From: Tricholoma matsutake
Lineage: Eukaryota > Basidiomycota > Agaricomycetes > Agaricales > Tricholomataceae
NCBI GenBank assembly: GCA_026075535.2
Contig: AP026540.1
Span: forward strand, 11,098,001 to 11,162,000
DNA length: 64,000 bases
Reading direction: 5' to 3'
Part shown: piece by piece, positions 58,407 through 64,000 of the stretch
Numbering within the stretch: position 1 is the first letter of the stretch
Layout: each line of letters opens with the position of its first letter
Notes under the pieces: model-generated
The model's database searches: none
What the model saw: only the letters and a program-made list of their open reading frames with translations
What the model was told of the DNA's origin: nothing
Translations under genes and position numbers: made by a program

Positions 58407-59774
58407 TCTCCTACCAGCAGCAGTGGGTAGGTGTTCTTGATCATTCCATTGTTCAAGTACCTGTAATCTTGGCAGGGCCATAGCACATCCAAGTCCTTCT
58501 TCGCAACGAAGAAGAATGGCAATGCCATGGGTGATTTTGATGGTCAGATGTATCCTTTCTCCAGGCTTTCATCGAGAAACTCATTGAGTTTCTTCTGTTC
58601 TGCCAGCGATAATGGGTAAACCCTGCAGTCCTTTGCTATAAAATCTGGTTTAAGTTCGATCACATAATCCCAGGGTCTTGATTCTGGGAATCTTTCCAAT
58701 GCTTCCTTTCCAAATATCCATCAGTACTCCTTATACTGTTCTGGGAGTAGTTCGTCCAGGGTCTTCTGTTTGGGGTCTCCTTCCTTCTTATGTGTCAGGT
58801 GCTGTGAGACCGATGTTTTTGCCCTAATCCAGATATTCTGTCCATATGCATATCGCGGTGATCCTTTTGCCTTCACGATTCAAGAGATTGTCTTTGTCTT
58901 CTGGGAGTATCTGTATCTTGGCTCATCATACTCCTCTGTCAGAGGCATTTTAGCCAGTTCGAATATTCCAATGACGGGTTCTCGTCGAGTGTAGGTGATC
59001 AGTAGTTCATCGTCTGTGATTTCTTGTTCGGGTGTCTGTTCCATTGCCTGTTCGTGGTTTGCCAGTGCTGGGTTTTCCTTCCCAGTGTCTTCTTTGTCCT
59101 GTGGCCCAATGGGCTCTGCATTTTGAAGAGTCGTGACTGCGATCTCTTCATCGTTTACTTCTTCTATTGTTGCCCTTCTGGTTTCGGTGGGCATTTTGTT
59201 TTTTCTTGGTTCGGTGTGGAGGACTCCTCCCATCACCTTTGCCTTGGCGACAATTCTTTGGCATTGTTCAAGCCGTTCTTCCTTCGTCGGTATCTTTGTC
59301 TTGGGAAGGGACTTCTTTCTTTCCCTGGCAGCTAATCTTTTGAATTGCACCCATTGCTCTTCTCTCATCTTTACTTTGAGAGCGAGCTTCTCTCTTTCCT
59401 TGGCGAGTATTCTTTGGCACCATGCCTGTTTCTCTTCTTTTGTCATGTCTAGGGGGTCTTTCTTCTTTTTGGTTCCCCTCTGGTGCCATGATAGGTACCC
59501 TTCGTTGGGTTTCTTGGTTTGCACCCTTCTGATGAGGGTTCTTCCTTTCCCATGTGGGAGCTCTGGATAATTCCCGTTCTTTGTTCTGAATTGGAAGGTT
59601 CCAATCTTCCAGTCGATTACTGGATTAATCTTTCTGAGCCATGGCAGGCCCAGGATGATTGATTCTCCTCCCAATCCCACAATGAGGAAGGTCATCAGGA
59701 ATGATCGCCCATTGATTGTTAGCAGTCCCCTGGCATATCAGGAGATTTCCCCTTTCTTGTTTGGGGTTCCATCC
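58402..59774 (-). pseudogene. B1 protease to RT N terminus
   Basis: Minus-strand continuation of B1 right of B2: DGTPNKKGEIS (cut by B3 at 59774), FLIVGLGGESIILGLPWLRK, a long Lys/Glu-rich linker, then [32 protein letters not shown] and [23 protein letters not shown] stops include 58721-58723 and 58544-58546, each matching CGA in a sister copy. Confidence 0.8.
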
Positions 59775-60527
59775 ATGTTACGATTTTCTGTTATTGTAAC
59801 CCACGACGACCAGACGTACACCGGCAAGACCAGGTACTTTAATTTTCTCATTCGACTCGACTCTCTTCCGATGGAAGACACCTTGACGCATGGTGACTCC
59901 ATGCACCCGAATCCACTCCCATACACACTGTGGTACAACAACCCCTTTACATGAGGTCCGTGATGTCGGACCCTCATGATCGACATGCTGTGCCGCAGCA
60001 TGTCCTTGACATTGGACGCCTCATGCTAGGCATGAGGCTTATCTCTTATTGTTCTCTGATATGCTGCGCCGCAGCACTCCTTGACATCAGACGCCTCATG
60101 CGAGACATGAGGCCTATTGTTTCTATTGTTCTTGTCTATATTTACCTGATAAGCATCTCACCTTCCGATTGGATGATAGATAGTCCTGGAACAGTATATA
60201 AGCTGTAGCTACACTCTGTGTATTCTTCAGCTTGACCTAATTCAAATAATGGTCTTAGACTCAACCAGAACACTTGACAGCTTAGGAAGCCCCTAGCTGT
60301 GATAACTCGAACTCGACAGTTGGAAAGCCTCCAACTGTGATACATGAACCGACGGTCTACTCAGAAAGCCTCTGAGTATGGATAGCCGTATCGACTTAGG
60401 AAGCACCAAGTCCCGAACAGAACCCGATACAGTAAGAAAGCCTCTTACTGCAAGAACTGATACAGTTGGAAAGCCTCCAACTGCAACATACGAAGACTAG
60501 GCTGAGTTGAGACCTATAGTCTTAACA
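59775..60527 (+). repeat. B3 5' LTR, 753 bp
   Basis: TGTTACGATTTTC at the start, GTCTTAACA at the end. The first 180 bp differ from the B2 LTR, while the palindromic U3 repeats, the TATATAAG box and the hairpin row are shared. Confidence 0.88.
60278..60483 (+). promoter_or_regulatory. Hairpin row in the B3 LTR with compensatory changes
   Basis: H1 60278-60299, H2 60317-60337, H3 60358-60378, H4 60393-60412 (GACTT-A-GG and CC-AAGTC, loop AAGCA), H5 60430-60450 (CAGTAAGA, TCTTACTG), H6 60463-60483. In H5 two base pairs changed on both sides relative to B2. Confidence 0.7.
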
Positions 60528-60811
60528 AAAGGTCAAGCTGATCTACAAAGTCCACCTACCTAGGTGCAGACACAACGTCTTTCAGACAAAGCCCAGACAG
60601 ACCTCCAACTGGAGCATCATCATCAGGAAGAACCCCGTGGTATAGATACCAGGGTCGACTAGTACGATACTCGGAACCAGCACAGAAGTGGTTCTCAAGG
60701 AGAACCAGTGACAAAGAACCCCGATACCTCGACGAAGAGGATTTTAGATCCTTCGATAAAGAAGAAACCCCAGAACAAGACCCATTCTCCTTATCCGACA
60801 ACAACGCCAAC

Positions 60812-61663
60812 ATGTCTACCGAACCCACCACATCTACCAAGGAGATTAGAATCCGAACCCCCTCTGACTTCACAGGGGACCGAACGAGAACTGCAAAGTT
60901 CTTACAAGAAGTAAAACTCTATTTGAGAGTGAACCACGGAATCTATGACACCGATGAAAAGAAAATCATCTTCACATTGTCATTTATGAATGGAGGAACT
61001 GCCGCGCCCTGGGCACAGATATGGGCAGAGAAGGAAGACCTAGGAACATGGTCGACCTTCGAAGTGGCACTCAAAACGGCGTTCACACCGATTGATGAAG
61101 CTGGCAGAGCCAGGACAGACATGAAAACATTGAAGCAGGGACAGGACCTGGAGGACTACATAGCACAGTTCCGAATCCTGCAAGAGAAGGTGGGAATCAA
61201 TGACGACACCGCCCTCATCGAGCTCTTCATGGATGGGCTGAACCCAAGACTCCTCGAGAGAGTCTTTAACATGGAAACAATCCCCACCACATTAGAAGGG
61301 ATGATCAACGCCGCCTCCAAGTATGACGGACAATGGAGAAGAGCAAGGGCCATAGCTGGGAAGGCACAAGAGGCCTTAGCAAGGAAGCTGCCCAACTCCA
61401 AATCAAAGGAAGGTCCACTCAAGATTAACCGACTCTCCAATCAAGAGAGGATCGAGCATATGAAGAAGGGATTATGCTTTGTGTGCCACCAATCAGGACA
61501 CAGAGCAACTGAACATAAGAAAGGGGAGACGAGGGCAGAAAATCGGTCATTCCCAAAGAAGAAAGGTGAAGAAGCCTACTCGAAGATCTGGGCGATCATG
61601 AAAGAACTCGACAAAGAAGGAAAGGAGAAAGCTCTCGCCTTAATAGGGGATGAGGGTTTTTAA
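60812..61663 (+). CDS. B3 gag, open frame
   Basis: MSTEPTTSTKEIRIRTPSDF, then capsid core (FLQEVKLYLRVNHGIYDTDE, FMNGGTAAPWAQIWAEKEDL, LKQGQDLEDYIAQFRILQEK, LIELFMDGLNPRLLERVFN) and the knuckle CFVCHQSGHRATEH. It ends LALIGDEGF at 61663. 283 aa without interruption, in contrast to B2. The open frame continues upstream of 60812 (KEPRYLDEEDFRS), so the true start may be earlier. B3 lacks the ATG that B2 has at 51260. Confidence 0.82.
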   Translation: MSTEPTTSTKEIRIRTPSDFTGDRTRTAKFLQEVKLYLRVNHGIYDTDEKKIIFTLSFMNGGTAAPWAQIWAEKEDLGTWSTFEVALKTAFTPIDEAGRARTDMKTLKQGQDLEDYIAQFRILQEKVGINDDTALIELFMDGLNPRLLERVFNMETIPTTLEGMINAASKYDGQWRRARAIAGKAQEALARKLPNSKSKEGPLKINRLSNQERIEHMKKGLCFVCHQSGHRATEHKKGETRAENRSFPKKKGEEAYSKIWAIMKELDKEGKEKALALIGDEGF

Positions 61664-61680
61664 AGAGGTGGCCTGCCTCA

Positions 61681-64000
61681 ATGCCAGGTACCACTGAACT
61701 CTCTGTCTGCTCTGTATTACTAGCCACTTTGAAGAATCAATCTATGCGTTTAGATATCAAAGTGCTACGAGCAGGCAGAGGGAAAGCTGTCGAAACCGAA
61801 GCCCTACTTGACTCAGGAGCAGGAGGAATATTCATGAGCCACGAATTTGCAAAAAGCGGCGGATTCGAACTACACCCCCTGGAAAGGACAATCAGGGTCA
61901 AGAACATAGATGGAACCCCAAACAAGAAAGGGGAGATCTCCCACTACACCAAAGGATTCTTAACGATCAACGGAAGATCATTCCCATCAACCTTCCTCAT
62001 TGCAGGATTAGGGAAAGAATCAGTTATCCTGGGTCTGCCATGGCTCAGAAGAATCAACCCAGTGATCGACTGGAGAATTGGAACCTTCCAATTCCGAACG
62101 ACCGACCGAACCCACCCAGAATTCTCATTTGGGAAAGGGAAAACCCTCATCGGAAGGGTGCGAACACAAAAATCTGACAACAAACCTCTGGCTTGGCGCC
62201 AGAGAACAGTCAAAGAAGAAGGGAAGCCCTTCAAAGAAATGACAAGAGAGGAGAAATGGGCATGGGCACAAAAGATGGTCACCCAAGCAAAAGAAAAGAT
62301 GGGCCTCAAGACAGAGGCGAAAGAAGAAGAGTGACTTATGTGGCGCCGCGTAGCCACTAAAGAACTAGAAAAGCTCACCCTCGAAAAGAAACAGAGGAAC
62401 GAGGAATGGCTAACAAAATGCTGGAAAATTGCCAATAAAGCAAGGCAGATGGGAGAAGCCCTTCGGACTAAGCTGGGAAAGAACACAGTACCCACCGAAA
62501 CAAGAAAGGCAACCATCGAAGAAGTAGAAGATGAAGAGATTGCGGTCACGACTCTTCAAGATGCGGAGCCCATTGGGCCACAAGATGAAGAAGACACTGG
62601 GAAGGAAAACCCAGCACAGGCAAACCACAAACTGGCAACAGAACTGGCAACAGAACTGGCAATGGAACAACCGAAAGAGACACCCAAACTAAAGATCAAA
62701 GACGACGAGCTACTAGTCGCCTACATCCGAGGAGAACCCGTCATTGGAATATTCAAACCAGCTAAGACACCGCTGACAGAGGAATATGACGAGCCAAGAT
62801 ACGGATATTCTCAGATGACAAAGACAATCTCTTGGATTGTAAAGGCAAAAGGAGCACCGCGATATGCTTATGGACAAAATATCTGGATCAGGGCAAAAAC
62901 ATCGGTCTCACAACACCTGACACACAAGAAGTAAGGAGACGCTGAACAGAAGACCCTCGATGAGCTACTCCCCGAACAGTACAGGGAGTACCGATGGATA
63001 TTCAAAAAGGAAGCATCGGAGAGATTCCCAGAATCAAGACCCTGGGATCATGCAATCGAACTGAAAACAGACTTTACGGCAAAGGATTGCAGGGTTTACC
63101 CGTTGTCACCAGCAGAACAAAAGAAACTTGACGAGTTTCTCGATGAAAGCCTGCAGAAAGGATACATCCGACCATTGAAATCACCCATGGCATTGCCATT
63201 CTTCTTCATTGCAAAGAAGGACTCAGATGTGCTACGACCCTGCCAGGATTACAGGTACTTGAATAATGGAACAATCAAGAACACCTACCCGCTGCCGCTG
63301 GTAGGAGACCTGTTGGACAAACTGAGAGGGGAAAAATGGTTTACAAAATTGGACATCCAATGGGGATATCACAACGTCAGAATCAAGGATGGAGATCAAT
63401 GGAAGGCAGCCTTCAAAACAAATCGGGGGCTGTTCAAACCAACGGTGATGTTCTTCGGATTATGCAACTCACTGGCGACTTTCCAGGCAATGATGAACAA
63501 GATATTCCGCGACATGATCGGAGAAGGATGGCTCATGATTTACATGGACAACAGCCTGATATTCTCCAAGGATCAGAATGAACACCAGGAAAGGACAAAG
63601 AGAGTACTGCAAAGACTGGCGGAAAACGACTTATACCTGAAGCCGGAGAAATGCAAGTTCAATGTCCACGAAGTGGAATTCTTGGGTCTAATCATCTGAC
63701 CCAATGAAATTGCCATGGACAACACGAAACTGGCAGGTATACAGGATTGGCCTACCCCGACTAACGTAAAGGCAGTCAGATCCTTCCTGGGATTTGGGAA
63801 TTTCTACAGGAAATTCATTGGACATTTCGCGGAGACAAGCAGACCGCTTAATGAACTGACAAAGAAGGACAAGACGTTCAACTGGACAACGGAATGCGAA
63901 CAAGCCTTTCAAATGCTGAAAAAGAAATTCGCAGAAGCACTGGTACTGCTGATGCCAGACCCAACAAAGCCATTCACAATCGAATCAGTCGCCTCGAAAC
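61681..64000 (+). pseudogene. B3 pol (protease, linker, RT), runs off right edge
   Basis: MPGTTELSVCSVLLATLKNQ, protease ALLDSGAGGIFMSHEF with intact Asp, FLIAGLGKESVILGLPWLRR and a charged linker broken by TGA 62332-62334 (B2 has EEERAQW in the same block). A TAA at 62932-62934 replaces GAA of B2. [81 protein letters not shown] and [12 protein letters not shown] 63697-63699 (B2 has CGA), then the start of RNase H (LNELTKKDKTFNWTTECEQA). Confidence 0.85.

Larger units (their letters stand above)
46678..64000 (-). mobile_element. Ty3/gypsy element B1 (minus strand), split by B2 and B3, continues past right edge
   Basis: B1 itself occupies 46678-50585 and 58402-59774; its 5' part lies beyond the window after B3. 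Reading on the minus strand: protease (cut at 59774), linker, RT (cut at 50585/58402), RNase H, integrase, chromodomain, an extra 3' ORF and the 3' LTR. The 5-bp flank at the left end is GCCAT (46673-46677). Confidence 0.85.
59775..64000 (+). mobile_element. Ty3/gypsy element B3, inserted in B1, cut by the window edge
   Basis: 5' LTR 59775-60527, gag, protease and RT, continuing past 64000. The left flank ATCCA (59770-59774) is the predicted target duplication. The right copy should occur next to the remaining B1 protease sequence outside the window. Confidence 0.85.

Overview
The window is nuclear DNA of a mushroom-forming fungus (Basidiomycota, Agaricomycetes). The evidence is: closely packed genes with 46-70 nt GT-AG introns; a BTB/POZ protein of the type expanded in Agaricomycetes; chromodomain Ty3/gypsy elements; a Helitron with an N-terminal DUF6570-type domain; and a MULE transposase with a WRKY/GCM-like zinc finger. 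Species cannot be told from the sequence.

Region 1 (1-17837) is ordinary euchromatin: the 5' half of EXO84 (-), a protein tyrosine phosphatase (+), an NADPH:quinone oxidoreductase (+), about 2.4 kb without a recognised gene, a UBP2-type ubiquitin protease (+), a 107-aa coiled-coil protein (-) head to head with THO subunit HPR1/THOC1 (+), UDP-glucose 4-epimerase GAL10 (+), and a BTB/POZ protein (+). I rebuilt exon joins for QOR, THOC1, GAL10 and BTB. Each gives an uninterrupted frame, so these look like intact genes.

Region 2 (about 17.9-46.7 kb) is a transposon graveyard. A Helitron (DUF6570, Helitron_like_N, HUH Rep, Pif1-type helicase) runs 18.2-30.15 kb. It is split by a 4.7-kb MULE with a perfect 9-bp target duplication and, near its C terminus, by a 426-bp solo LTR with a 5-bp duplication. 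Downstream lie remnants of unknown genes, three related fragments of an unnamed family, a full 6.2-kb Ty3/gypsy chromovirus ('element A', 400-bp LTRs, duplication CTTTC), a remnant of a nucleotidyltransferase-like family, and a second, highly diverged Helitron-like coding remnant.

Region 3 (46.7-64 kb, running off the right edge) is a nest of one Ty3/gypsy family, called B here. B1 (-) is interrupted by B2 (+, complete, 7.8 kb, duplication ACAGG) inside its reverse transcriptase and by B3 (+) inside its protease. B2 itself carries another copy of the 426-bp solo LTR.

Two themes tie the repeats together. (1) Nearly all premature stops are TGA where a sister copy or the family has Arg CGA, and the two LTRs of element A differ only at CpG sites, the signature of CpG methylation and deamination. 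(2) The B-family LTR carries, downstream of its TATA box, an ordered row of five or six short hairpins, most with the same AAGCC loop; one hairpin shows compensatory base-pair changes between copies. I know of no description of that structure, and it is the best candidate here for something new.
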